Source: Hydrogenophilales bacterium 16-64-46 (lineage in GTDB: Bacteria; Pseudomonadota; Gammaproteobacteria; Burkholderiales; Thiobacillaceae). Taken from it: a stretch of DNA of 64,000 bases. Shown piece by piece: positions 43,388 to 51,581 of this stretch (its first letter is position 1; every line of letters starts with the position of its first letter). The stretch is taken from NCBI GenBank assembly GCA_002281775.1, contig NCGY01000001.1:248001-312000 (forward strand), given 5' to 3'. The position numbers were made by a program, and so were the translations under genes. The notes beneath the pieces were generated by a model. That model was not told the origin of the DNA, ran no database searches, and saw nothing but the letters and a program-made list of their open reading frames with translations.

Positions 43388-43852
43388 ATGATTCTCTCCC
43401 GAACCAGCCAGTACGCCGTGCAGGCATTGATCTACATGGCCACCCAGCCAGCCGCCACGCCGGTGCTCAACAAGGACATTGCGGCCAAGCTCGGGGTGCC
43501 GGCACCATATCTGGCTAAAATCCTGCAAAGCCTTGCCAAGGGCAACCTGCTGTTCTCGTTCCGGGGGCGTCTGGGCGGTTTTTGTCTGCGTGACTCGGGC
43601 GAGCAGATCACCCTGATGGAAATCCTCTTGCTCACTGAAGGCCCTGCATTTACCGAGAGCTGCCTGCTGGGGTTGAAGAAGTGCAGTGATGAAACCGCCT
43701 GTCCGCTGCATTTCCGCTGGATCCCGGTGAAAAAGAAAATCCTCGATTTGCTGCAGGACACGAACCTGGAAAAACTGGCCAAAGCCGTTGAATCCGGCAA
43801 ATATCGCCTGGCCGACGTGCCGGGCCGGCTGTTCGAGCAGGTCAAGGCGTGA
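43388..43852 (+). CDS. Rrf2 family transcriptional regulator with three-Cys cluster motif
   Basis: This 154-residue winged-helix regulator has the Rrf2 N-terminus (MILSRTSQYAVQALIYMA) and the recognition-helix region VPAPYLAKILQSLAKG. Three cysteines near residues 96-110, spaced C-x6-C-x5-C, could ligate an Fe-S cluster as in IscR, NsrR and RsrR. It overlaps the next gene (SCO) by four bases (GTGA) and lies between the aa3 and cbb3 gene sets. A role in sensing NO, oxygen or iron and controlling oxidases is inferred. The ligand cannot be assigned. Confidence 0.88.
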   Translation: MILSRTSQYAVQALIYMATQPAATPVLNKDIAAKLGVPAPYLAKILQSLAKGNLLFSFRGRLGGFCLRDSGEQITLMEILLLTEGPAFTESCLLGLKKCSDETACPLHFRWIPVKKKILDLLQDTNLEKLAKAVESGKYRLADVPGRLFEQVKA

Positions 43853-44445
43853 AATTGCCGGGTGTTTTTGCAGCCAGTTTCGTCGCCACGCTGGCGCTGG
43901 CTGCGTGCCAGCCCGCACCCGAGCCTGTCGTGTTCAAGGCGACCGATATCACCGGGGCCGCGTTTGCGCGCGATTTCAGGCTGACGGACCACAACGGCAA
44001 GACGCGTACCCTGGCGGATTTTCGCGGCAAAGTCGTCGCGATTTTCTTCGGATACACCCATTGCCCGGATGTCTGCCCCACCACGCTGGCCGATTTTGCG
44101 GCGGCGCTGCGCGAGCTGGGGCCATTGGGCGACAGGGTGCAGGTCCTGTTCGTGACAGTCGACCCGGAGCGGGATACGCCGGAGATGCTGCGCGAGTTCG
44201 TGCCTGCCTTCGATCCGCGCTTTCTGGGCATGGTGACCGAGGCGGCCACCCTGAAAACGCTGGCACAGGAATACAAGGTGGTCTATCAAAAAACCGGAGT
44301 CAAGGCGGCGGATGATTATCTGATCGACCACAGCGCTGGCACCTACGTCTATGATACGCAGGGCAAACTGCGCCTGCTCATCGCCTACGGCACGGGCCCG
44401 GACGATATCGCACAGGATTTGAAGCGTCTGTTGGGCGATTCTTGA
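43849..44445 (+). CDS. SCO1/SenC family copper chaperone lipoprotein
   Basis: This 198-residue protein has a signal peptide with a lipobox (LALAAC, Cys near residue 20), so it is probably a lipoprotein. A thioredoxin-fold domain carries the copper motif GYTHCPDVCPTT and the later His in LIDHSAGTYVYD. SCO proteins supply copper to the CuA site of subunit II or act as thiol reductases. The GTG start at 43849 overlaps the regulator stop, which indicates coupling. Confidence 0.93.
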   Translation: MKLPGVFAASFVATLALAACQPAPEPVVFKATDITGAAFARDFRLTDHNGKTRTLADFRGKVVAIFFGYTHCPDVCPTTLADFAAALRELGPLGDRVQVLFVTVDPERDTPEMLREFVPAFDPRFLGMVTEAATLKTLAQEYKVVYQKTGVKAADDYLIDHSAGTYVYDTQGKLRLLIAYGTGPDDIAQDLKRLLGDS

Positions 44446-44452
44446 GCGCTTC

Positions 44453-44487
44453 TTGTCTTGCGGCAAGTTGACGCAGTGGCATATAAT
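44453..44487 (+). promoter_or_regulatory. ccoN promoter with degenerate FNR/ANR-like box
   Basis: A perfect -10 TATAAT (44482-44487) is preceded by TTGCGG (44458-44463) at 18 bases. A TTG-N8-CAA dyad (44453-44466, TTGTCTTGCGGCAA) overlaps the -35, matching the outer bases of the FNR consensus only. A ten-base palindrome AGCATATGCT (44506-44515) lies in the leader. Confidence 0.45.
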
Positions 44488-44584
44488 CTCGCAGTTCTTA
44501 ATATAAGCATATGCTGTTTCACGGCGTTCGGGCGTGCCTGCGTCCGTCCGTGTTTTGGTGAACAATCACGATCAGGAGCGATCT

Positions 44585-46042
44585 ATGGCGGCGAGCATGT
44601 CCTATTCCGGGGTTGAGCAGTACAACTTCGACATCGTCAAGAAGTTTTCCGTCATGGCTCTCGTCTGGGCGGTCATCGGCATGTTTGCAGGCGTGTATAT
44701 CGCCTCGGAACTGGCCTGGCCGTTCCTGAATTTCGACAGCCCGTATTTCTCCTTCGGCCGTTTTCGACCCGTCCATACCACCTCGGTGATCTTCGGTTTC
44801 GGCGGCTCTGCCCTCTTCGCCACCTCGTATTATGTCGTGCAGCGCACCTGCCAGACCCGCCTGATATCGGATGGCATGGCGAGCTTCACCTTCTGGGGCT
44901 GGATGGCTGTGATCGTTCTGGCCGACTTCAGCTATGTGCTGGGCTATACCCAGTCGCGCGAATACGCCGAAATGGAATGGCCCATCGACATCCTGATCGA
45001 AGTCGTCTGGGTGACCTATCTCATCCTGTTCGTCGGCACCATCATGCGCCGCAAGCAGCCGCACATTTACGTGGCGAACTGGTTCTATTTGGCCTTCATC
45101 CTGGCCACCGCGCTCTTGCACACCTTCAACAACCTCGCGATGCCCGTCGATCTGTTTTCGATGAAGTCGTACAGTCTGTTCGCTGGCACACAGGACGCGA
45201 TGACGCAGTGGTGGTATGGCCACAATGCCGTAGGCTTCTTCCTTACCGCCGCCTTCCTCGGGATGATGTATTACTTCGTGCCCAAGCAGGCCGGCCGTCC
45301 GATCTATTCGTATCGCCTGTCGATCGTCCACTTCTGGGCGCTGGGCTTCATGTACATGTGGGTCGGCGCGCACCACCTGCACTGGACCGCGCTACCGGAC
45401 TGGACCTCGTCGCTTGCCGCTGCGTTCTCGATCCTGCTGCTGATGCCGTCGTGGGGCGGCATGATCAACGGCATCATGACGCTCTCGGGCGCGTGGGACA
45501 AACTCCGCACCGACCCGGTGATGCGTTTCATGATCGTGGCGCTGTCGTTCTATGGCATGTCGACCTTCGAAGGGCCGATGATGTCGCTGAAGGAAGTTAA
45601 TGCGCTCTCGCACTACACCGACTGGACCGTGGGCCACGTACACTCCGGCGCGCTCGGTTGGGTGGCGATGATCTCGTTCGGCTCGCTTTACCACATGATG
45701 CCGAAGCTCTGGGACACCAAGATCTATTCCAACAAGCTGGTCGAAGTGCATTTCTGGCTCGCCACCATCGGCATCGTGCTCTACATCGTCGCGATGTGGA
45801 TTTCCGGCATCACCCAGGGCCTGATGTGGCGTGCCTTCGACGAGTTCGGCAACCTGCAGTATTCGTTTGCCGAGTCGGTCGCCGCGATGATGCCGTTCTA
45901 CGCCATGCGCGCCATCGGCGGGATGTTCTTCCTGACGGGCGCGGTGCTCATGACCTACAACATGTTCATGACCATCCGCCAGGGCAAGCGTGAAGCCGCC
46001 GCGCTTGAAGCCAAGCTGGCTGCGAAGCTGGCACACGCCTGA
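44585..46042 (+). CDS. ccoN: cbb3-type cytochrome c oxidase subunit I
   Basis: This 485-residue, 12-helix catalytic subunit of the high-affinity cbb3 oxidase has a low-spin haem His in [14 protein letters not shown]. The CuB pair lies in WVGAHHLHW, and haem ligands in [18 protein letters not shown] at 44573-44577 is a strong ribosome site for ATG 44585, so the longer frame upstream is rejected. It leads ccoN-O-Q-P under the promoter at 44453-44487. Confidence 0.97.
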   Translation: MAASMSYSGVEQYNFDIVKKFSVMALVWAVIGMFAGVYIASELAWPFLNFDSPYFSFGRFRPVHTTSVIFGFGGSALFATSYYVVQRTCQTRLISDGMASFTFWGWMAVIVLADFSYVLGYTQSREYAEMEWPIDILIEVVWVTYLILFVGTIMRRKQPHIYVANWFYLAFILATALLHTFNNLAMPVDLFSMKSYSLFAGTQDAMTQWWYGHNAVGFFLTAAFLGMMYYFVPKQAGRPIYSYRLSIVHFWALGFMYMWVGAHHLHWTALPDWTSSLAAAFSILLLMPSWGGMINGIMTLSGAWDKLRTDPVMRFMIVALSFYGMSTFEGPMMSLKEVNALSHYTDWTVGHVHSGALGWVAMISFGSLYHMMPKLWDTKIYSNKLVEVHFWLATIGIVLYIVAMWISGITQGLMWRAFDEFGNLQYSFAESVAAMMPFYAMRAIGGMFFLTGAVLMTYNMFMTIRQGKREAAALEAKLAAKLAHA

Positions 46043-46060
46043 TAACCGGAAAGACGCACG

Positions 46061-46807
46061 ATGAATTTCAATTTCAAACACGAATGGATCGAAACCAACA
46101 TCGGCCTGATGGCCGTGTTGACCATGCTGGCGATCAGCGTCGGTGGCCTGGTGGAAATCGCGCCGCTGTTCTTCATCGACAAGACCATTGAAAAAGTCGA
46201 GGGCGTGCGCCCCTACACTCCGCTCGAACAGCGCGGCCGTGACATCTACCAGCGCGAAGGCTGCTATCTCTGCCACTCGCAGATGATCCGTCCGTTCCGC
46301 GACGAGAAGCTGCGCTACGGGCACTATTCGCTCGCAGCCGAATCGCAGTACGACCACCCCTTCCAGTGGGGCTCCAAGCGCACTGGTCCGGATCTGGCGC
46401 GTGTAGGCGGCAAGTATTCCAATGAATGGCATGTGCAGCACCTGGTCGCGCCGCGTTCGATGGTGCCCGAGTCAGTGATGCCGAATTACCCCTGGTTGCT
46501 CGCGACCAAGCTGGATATTTCCGACGTGTCGGACCGCATGAAGGCCCTGCGCAAGGTCGGTGTGCCGTATTCCCTGTCGCAGGCCGAATATGACGCCAAT
46601 GTGAAGCAGTTCGGCGAAACCGTCGCCAAGCAGCTGCATATTCCGGATGCCCAGAAAAACCTGGTCGAGCAGGCCAACTTCGGCAATTACGACGGTGACC
46701 GTTCCGGCATCTCGGAAATGGATGCGCTGATCGCCTACCTGCAGGTGCTGGGTACGATGGTCGATTTCAGCAAATACAGCGACGACGCGTTCGTCGGCAA
46801 CCGCTGA
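46061..46807 (+). CDS. ccoO: cbb3-type cytochrome c oxidase subunit II (mono-haem)
   Basis: This 248-residue membrane-anchored cytochrome c has a single N-terminal helix (about 14-38) and the haem motif [13 protein letters not shown] (C-x2-C-H, near residue 68). [20 protein letters not shown] and [11 protein letters not shown] supply the distal Met region. It passes electrons from CcoP to CcoN. Spacing to ccoN is 18 bases and to ccoQ 11. Confidence 0.96.
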   Translation: MNFNFKHEWIETNIGLMAVLTMLAISVGGLVEIAPLFFIDKTIEKVEGVRPYTPLEQRGRDIYQREGCYLCHSQMIRPFRDEKLRYGHYSLAAESQYDHPFQWGSKRTGPDLARVGGKYSNEWHVQHLVAPRSMVPESVMPNYPWLLATKLDISDVSDRMKALRKVGVPYSLSQAEYDANVKQFGETVAKQLHIPDAQKNLVEQANFGNYDGDRSGISEMDALIAYLQVLGTMVDFSKYSDDAFVGNR

Positions 46808-46818
46808 GCGGAGGGCGT

Positions 46819-47004
46819 ATGGAGTGGTTGCTGTGGTTCTCTAAACCGGAAAACACCAAGCCGCTCGCCCTGATCATTTTTTTCGTTACCTTCATGGGTA
46901 TCGTGATTTACGTTTACGGCAGCAAGAAGCGGAGCCAAAAACTCGAGTCGTACCGGGAAATCCCCTTCCTTGACGATGAGACGGGCACGAAGGACAAGCA
47001 ATGA
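46819..47004 (+). CDS. ccoQ: cbb3-type oxidase small subunit CcoQ/FixQ
   Basis: This 61-residue protein has one hydrophobic helix (about 14-35) and a charged C-terminal tail ending in EIPFLDDETGTKDKQ. It stabilises the interaction of CcoP with the CcoNO core. Its location between ccoO and ccoP and its size are diagnostic. It overlaps ccoP by four bases (ATGA). Confidence 0.9.
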   Translation: MEWLLWFSKPENTKPLALIIFFVTFMGIVIYVYGSKKRSQKLESYREIPFLDDETGTKDKQ

Positions 47005-47921
47005 GTGATCAAAAACTACAATCCCATACTGTGCAAACCACCGGCCATGCCTGGGACGGTGACCTGCAGGAATACAACAATCCGCTGCCGACCTGGTGGG
47101 TCTACACCTTTTACGCCACGGTCGTGTTTGCGCTCATCTACTGGACGATCTACCCCTCCTGGCCCTTCGGCAAGGGCTGGATCGGCGGCCTCTCCGATGT
47201 GACTTACGTCAACAGTGAAGGCGTAACCAGGACCCACAGCTGGAACACCCGCGCCTTATATCTCGCTGACCAGAACGAAGCGGTTGCAGCCCAGAAGCCC
47301 TATTTCGACAAAGTGGACTCGATGTCCTACCAGCAGATCGCAAATGATCCGGAGATGAACGGCTTCATCCTCTCCGCCGGCAAGGCTCTGTTCGCCGACA
47401 ACTGCGCCCCGTGCCACCAGGCGGGCGGGCAGGGCGTGGTGGGCTTCTTCCCCAACCTGACCGATGACGACTGGCTTTACGGAGGGTCGTTCGAGAAAAT
47501 CCACGAGACCCTCGTGCAGGGTCGTCGCGGTTACATGCCAGCCTTCAGCGAAGTGCTGGCGGCCGACCAGATCGATGCACTGGCCAACTATGTCGCCAGC
47601 CAGGCCGGGCTCGCGAACGACGCTGCCAAGGCGCGTGCCGGTGATGCTCTCTTCCACAGCGAGACCGCTGCCTGCTTCTACTGCCACGGCGTTGATGCCA
47701 AGGGCCGCAAGGAAATCGGAGCGCCCAACCTCACCGACAAGGTCTGGCTGTGGGCCAATGTTCCGGCAGCGGAGGGAGATGAGTCCAAAGTGGTTGCGAT
47801 CCGCAACGTGATCGCGAGTGGCTTGAACAAGGGTGTGATGCCCGCCTGGGCCGGTCGTTTGTCGCCTGAACAGATCAAGGTTCTGACGGTCTATGTTCAC
47901 GAACTGGGCGGCGGCCTCTAA
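47001..47921 (+). CDS. ccoP: cbb3-type cytochrome c oxidase subunit III (di-haem)
   Basis: This 306-residue subunit has an N-terminal helix (about 30-55, after the YNNPLPTWW motif) and two cytochrome c domains. The haem motifs are CAPCH near residue 135 and CFYCH near residue 225. It accepts electrons from soluble cytochrome c. A strong hairpin terminator follows 20 bases after the stop. Confidence 0.96.
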   Translation: MSDQKLQSHTVQTTGHAWDGDLQEYNNPLPTWWVYTFYATVVFALIYWTIYPSWPFGKGWIGGLSDVTYVNSEGVTRTHSWNTRALYLADQNEAVAAQKPYFDKVDSMSYQQIANDPEMNGFILSAGKALFADNCAPCHQAGGQGVVGFFPNLTDDDWLYGGSFEKIHETLVQGRRGYMPAFSEVLAADQIDALANYVASQAGLANDAAKARAGDALFHSETAACFYCHGVDAKGRKEIGAPNLTDKVWLWANVPAAEGDESKVVAIRNVIASGLNKGVMPAWAGRLSPEQIKVLTVYVHELGGGL

Positions 47922-47940
47922 ATCGGCCCGCAGCTGACAC

Positions 47941-47966
47941 AAAAGCCCCCGTTCTCGGGGGCTTTT
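47941..47966. terminator. bidirectional-looking terminator after ccoP
   Basis: The arms AAAAGCCCCCG and CGGGGGCTTTT form an 11-base stem with a TTCT loop. It separates the structural ccoNOQP genes from the ccoG assembly group and could attenuate read-through. Confidence 0.88.
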
Positions 47967-47989
47967 GCATTCAATTTCTGGAAGGGCCC

Positions 47990-49510
47990 ATGCAGCAAGG
48001 CTTAGAAGACCAGGTCGCGCTTTACCAAAAGCGCATCCCTATCTTTACGCGTTCGGTCAAAGGATCGTTTCGTCGGTTCAAGACCTCGGTGCTTGTGCTC
48101 GCCTACGCGATTTATTTTCTTTTGCCCTGGATGCCGTGGTCGCGAGCGGATGCGCCCAGTCAGGCGCTGCTGTTTGACCTGCCCGGCAGGCGCTTCCTGA
48201 TCTTCGGCCTGACGGTCTATCCACAGGACGTGATCTGGCTGGCCCTGCTGCTCTTCATCGCGGCCATCCTGCTGTTTTTCGTGACGGGCCTCGTCGGGCG
48301 TGCATTCTGCGGCTATTTCTGTTTCCAGACCCTGTGGACGGATTTCTTCATCTGGATCGAATACCGCATTCAGGGCGAACGACCGGCGCGGGTGCGTCTC
48401 TATCGCCAGGCCTGGGACAGGGAAAAGGTCCTGAAGCTGGGCGCGACCCACGCAGCTTGGTTGCTGGTGTCGTTCTGGACAGGCATGACCTTCGTCGCCT
48501 ACTTTGCCTACGCGCCCGAACTGGTCTGGGATTTTTTCACCGGCCAGGCGGCAGCCGCGGCGTATATCACGGTGGCGGTGCTGACCTTCTCGACCTACGC
48601 GGCAGCCGGCCTCATGCGTGAGCAGATATGCACCTATGTCTGCCCCTATGGCCGTTTCCAGAGCGTGATGTACGAACCCGAGACGCTCGCCGTTCACTAC
48701 GACGCGCGGCGAGGCGAGGGCACGCAAGGCCGTGCCGTGGTGCGGGCGGGACGGGGTATTGCGCTGGAGCGCAGGAAATCTGCCCGGGCGGATGCCGTGG
48801 CGACGGAGCGGCGCCACCAGGTCTTGAGCCAGAGCGAACGGGCACTCGCGGACCGGCGCAACCAGGGTATCGGTGATTGCGTCGATTGCGGCCTGTGCGT
48901 GCAAGTTTGTCCCGTCGGCATCGATATCCGAGACGGTCTGCAATACAAGTGCATTTCCTGCGGCCTGTGCATCGACGCCTGCAACACCATCATGGATTCA
49001 TTCGGTTTCCCGCGTGGCCTGATCCGCTACGATTCGGAAAAAAATCTGGCGTCGCCGCAGCCTGTCAAAGCGGGCCTGCACTGGAAGCGCCTCAAGATCA
49101 TCGGCTATGGTGTCGCCCTCGTCTTGATGAGCGGCTATCTGGCCTACAGTGTGGCCACGCGCGGCAGCTTCGACCGCGCGGTGACACAGATCCGCCAGCC
49201 GCTGTACGTGGTGCTCTCAGATGGCGACATCCGCAACCGCTATCAGATCCGCATCACCAACAAGGCGGGCGAGGCGCAGCGCTACCGCATCACTGCGACC
49301 GGCATTCCGCCTCACGCGCTCGACCTTGGCAATTTCAGCGAAATCACCATCAAACCCGGACACAGTGGTCTGGTGCAGGCCAGCGTCCGCCTCACACCGG
49401 AACAGACAGAAACCCTACGGGGGTTTGAATTGACCATCACCCCGCTGGGCCGGCCTGAAGAGGCGCGCAGTGAATATGTCCGGTTCGACCGTCCGGGAGG
49501 CACACCTTGA
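47990..49510 (+). CDS. ccoG: cbb3 oxidase accessory protein CcoG (polyferredoxin-like copper reductase)
   Basis: This 506-residue membrane protein has about five helices. Two 4Fe-4S motifs, CVDCGLCVQVCP and CISCGLCIDACN (about residue 297-330), are followed by a C-terminal periplasmic Ig-like FixG domain. CcoG reduces Cu(II) during cbb3 assembly. Between the DARRGEG segment (about 238) and the first Cys motif there are nearly 60 residues, rich in Arg, Ala and Glu; from memory, typical family members have about 20-25. The TTGA overlap couples it to the next gene. Confidence 0.93.
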   Translation: MQQGLEDQVALYQKRIPIFTRSVKGSFRRFKTSVLVLAYAIYFLLPWMPWSRADAPSQALLFDLPGRRFLIFGLTVYPQDVIWLALLLFIAAILLFFVTGLVGRAFCGYFCFQTLWTDFFIWIEYRIQGERPARVRLYRQAWDREKVLKLGATHAAWLLVSFWTGMTFVAYFAYAPELVWDFFTGQAAAAAYITVAVLTFSTYAAAGLMREQICTYVCPYGRFQSVMYEPETLAVHYDARRGEGTQGRAVVRAGRGIALERRKSARADAVATERRHQVLSQSERALADRRNQGIGDCVDCGLCVQVCPVGIDIRDGLQYKCISCGLCIDACNTIMDSFGFPRGLIRYDSEKNLASPQPVKAGLHWKRLKIIGYGVALVLMSGYLAYSVATRGSFDRAVTQIRQPLYVVLSDGDIRNRYQIRITNKAGEAQRYRITATGIPPHALDLGNFSEITIKPGHSGLVQASVRLTPEQTETLRGFELTITPLGRPEEARSEYVRFDRPGGTP

Positions 49511-50274
49511 GTACGCTGATCACCTTGTTTGGAGGTTTGGGCGCAGTTCTGGTGCTCTATGCGCTGGGGGGCTTCATTCGCGGCATCCCGCCGATGCTGC
49601 GCGCGACCCTGGCGGGGGTGATTCCCCTGCTGGCTTATTTCGTCCTGATTCTGGGTAAATGGCCCGGGCTGGATGTGGTGGCGATGCATATTTCCGTATT
49701 CCTGGCGGCGGCGCTGGTGATGCATGCGCTCGCGCAATTCCGCAGGCGTGGCAAGCGCATGCATTGGGCACCCAAGCTCCTGATCGTGTTTTTCACCGGA
49801 CTGGTGGTGTTCAACGCAGGCCTGCTCTATGTCGCCAATTCCGGCCTGCCCGAACCGATCGGACGCTGGTGGATGGGCGGCGAAGGCAAGGTCTACAGCG
49901 GATTTTCCGGGGTGGTCGCGCATGACCAGGCTGCCGCCAAGGCGGTATCCTCGGAATTGTCCGAGTCCTACCGGGAGAGCAGGCTTGGATGGCAGGTCGA
50001 GACCGACGCGCAGATGGCGGATGGCATGGTGCACGTGATGGTGCGTGTGCGTGATCGTACTGGGCTGCCGGTAGACAATGTGCGGGGTGAAATCCAGTTG
50101 ATCCGGCCGGGCGCAACGAGCGCGTCTGCCCAGTTGGCGCTGGCGGCCAGCGACGCCGGGGCGTATCAGGGGGCACTTGCCCTGCCGGCGACGGGGCGCT
50201 GGCTGCTCGATACCCGGTTGTATCTGGGCGAGGAATTGCGCCATCACGGCACGCAGGAGATCAGCCAGCCATGA
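49507..50274 (+). CDS. FixH/CcoH-like protein with extra N-terminal membrane domain
   Basis: This 255-residue protein starts at TTG 49507, inside the ccoG stop. Four hydrophobic segments in residues 4-110 are followed by a periplasmic FixH-like domain (ESYRESRLGWQVETD, MVRVRDRTGLPVDNVRGEI, TGRWLLDTRLYLG). Usual CcoH proteins have one helix and about 150-170 residues, so the N-terminal half is extra. Position between ccoG and ccoS supports a cbb3 assembly role. TTG is a rare start, but no better codon fits. Confidence 0.75.
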   Translation: MSTLITLFGGLGAVLVLYALGGFIRGIPPMLRATLAGVIPLLAYFVLILGKWPGLDVVAMHISVFLAAALVMHALAQFRRRGKRMHWAPKLLIVFFTGLVVFNAGLLYVANSGLPEPIGRWWMGGEGKVYSGFSGVVAHDQAAAKAVSSELSESYRESRLGWQVETDAQMADGMVHVMVRVRDRTGLPVDNVRGEIQLIRPGATSASAQLALAASDAGAYQGALALPATGRWLLDTRLYLGEELRHHGTQEISQP

Positions 50275-50456
50275 ACGGCATCATGGTGTTCCTGTTCATT
50301 CTGTCAGGCGTGTTCGTATTGCTGATCATTGCGGGTGTGTTCTGGTCGATCAAAAGCGGCCAGTTCGATGATCTCGAAGGCCCCGCCGAGCGCATCCTCA
50401 TGGATGAGGACGATCCGCGTCTGCCCTCGCGCCGCTTGAGGGACGGAGACGATTGA
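50271..50456 (+). CDS. ccoS: cbb3-type oxidase assembly protein CcoS
   Basis: This 61-residue protein has one N-terminal helix (about 5-26) followed by the family signature FWSIKSGQFDDLEGPAERIL. CcoS is needed for cofactor insertion into the cbb3 oxidase. It overlaps the FixH-like gene by four bases. The copper ATPase gene ccoI, which often sits just before ccoS, is absent. Confidence 0.93.
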   Translation: MNGIMVFLFILSGVFVLLIIAGVFWSIKSGQFDDLEGPAERILMDEDDPRLPSRRLRDGDD

Positions 50457-50488
50457 ATTAAAATCTGCAAAATTAACGGAGCACACCC

Positions 50489-50596
50489 ATGAAGCAATTT
50501 CTCACCTTTCAAAACACCCCGATGGTCGTCGTGACCGCCCTGATCATCTGGGCGTGGATCAGCATCCTGTCTGTCGTGATCGCCTCGCTGTTCTGA
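50489..50596 (+). CDS. 35-residue single-helix membrane microprotein
   Basis: ATG 50489 follows GGAG (50478-50481) at a seven-base spacing and opens a 35-codon frame. The first 11 residues (MKQFLTFQNTP) are polar, and the rest is one hydrophobic helix with WAW near residues 21-23. It ends 13 bases before a strong terminator, as the last gene of the ccoG-ccoS group. I do not recognise it; by size and context it might be an oxidase-associated subunit like CcoM or CydX, though its sequence differs from those I recall. Confidence 0.65.
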   Translation: MKQFLTFQNTPMVVVTALIIWAWISILSVVIASLF

Positions 50597-50609
50597 TCAG
50601 CCAGATACC

Positions 50610-50643
50610 AACAAAAAGCCCCGCATCTGCGGGGCTTTTTGTT
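50610..50643. terminator. bidirectional terminator between the cco cluster and rpoH
   Basis: A 15-base stem has AACAAAAAGCCCCGC paired with its complement across an ATCT loop. T-runs on both strands fit termination of the converging units. Confidence 0.92.
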
Positions 50644-50656
50644 GGCGAGATGCCCT

Positions 50657-51502
50657 TCAAACCGGCATGGCGGCACGCATTTTCTGCAAGGCACGCGCCT
50701 CGATCTGCCGGATACGTTCTGCCGACACGCCGTATTCTGCGGCCAGTTCATGTAGCGTGGTTGACTCACCCTCGGTGAGCCAGCGCGCCTGAATGATGCG
50801 GCGGCTGCGTTCGTCGAGGTTCTCCAGCGCCTGCGCGAGACCGTTGCGATATAGCTGTTCGGTCTGCTCGCGTTCAAGTTTCTGCGCCGGATTTTCGTCC
50901 GGGCTCGCCAGGTAGGCGATGGGACTGTAGCTGTCCTCGCCATCGTCCAGGGCGGGGTCGATGGACAGTTCGTGACCGGACAGCCGCGTTTCCATCTCCA
51001 GCACATCTTCGCGCGAGACGCTGAGTTCCTTTGCCATCGCGTCGGCTTCCTTCAGCGTCAACGCATTGAGCGATTGCTTCAGGCTGCGCAGGTTGAAGAA
51101 CAGCTTGCGCTGCGACTTGGTCGTGGCGACCTTCACCAGCCGCCAGTTGCGCAGCACATATTCGTGTATCTCGGCACGCACCCAGTGCAGGGCGAACGAC
51201 ACCAAGCGCACCCCGCGATCGGGGTCGAAACGTTTTACCGCCTTCATCAGTCCCACGTTGCCTTCCTGAATGAGATCGGCGTGCGGCAGGCCGTAGCCCA
51301 GATAATGACGGGCGACGCTGACCACCATGCGCAGGTGTGAAAGCACCAGCTGGCGGGCGGCATCGACATCCTGATGGTCGTGCCAGGCGCGCGCCAGCCG
51401 TTGTTCGTCTTCCAGGCTGAGCATGGGATAACGGTTCACTGTCTGGATGTAGCTGTCCAGGCTGTAGGCGGCAGGGATGGGCAAAGTCAGACTCGGGTTC
51501 AT
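50657..51502 (-). CDS. rpoH: RNA polymerase heat-shock sigma factor RpoH (sigma-32)
   Basis: This 281-residue sigma factor has SLDSYIQTVNRYPMLSLEDEQ at the N-terminus, a region 2 core LRMVVSVARHYLGYGLPHADLIQEGNVGLMKAVKRFDP, and the RpoH box-like segment near WRLVKVATTKSQRKLFFNLR. A region 4 helix-turn-helix (TLHELAAEYGVSAERIRQIE) follows. ATG 51502 has a strong AAGGAG ribosome site. A perfect CIRCE element begins 26 bases upstream, suggesting HrcA control of the heat-shock sigma factor. Confidence 0.96.
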   Translation of the reverse strand: MNPSLTLPIPAAYSLDSYIQTVNRYPMLSLEDEQRLARAWHDHQDVDAARQLVLSHLRMVVSVARHYLGYGLPHADLIQEGNVGLMKAVKRFDPDRGVRLVSFALHWVRAEIHEYVLRNWRLVKVATTKSQRKLFFNLRSLKQSLNALTLKEADAMAKELSVSREDVLEMETRLSGHELSIDPALDDGEDSYSPIAYLASPDENPAQKLEREQTEQLYRNGLAQALENLDERSRRIIQARWLTEGESTTLHELAAEYGVSAERIRQIEARALQKMRAAMPV

Positions 51503-51527
51503 GTGGGGTCCACTCCTTGAAGGTATT

Positions 51528-51554
51528 TTAGCACTCACATCGTATGAGTGCTAA
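51528..51554. promoter_or_regulatory. CIRCE element (HrcA operator) upstream of rpoH
   Basis: TTAGCACTC-N9-GAGTGCTAA is an exact match to the CIRCE consensus; the arms extend to TTTTAGCACTC and its complement (51526-51556). On the rpoH strand a -10-like TAAAAT (51530-51525) overlaps the proximal arm, so bound HrcA would block the promoter. Confidence 0.95.
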
Positions 51555-51581
51555 AAGCCGTCAGGGTTCCGGTGGACGAGG

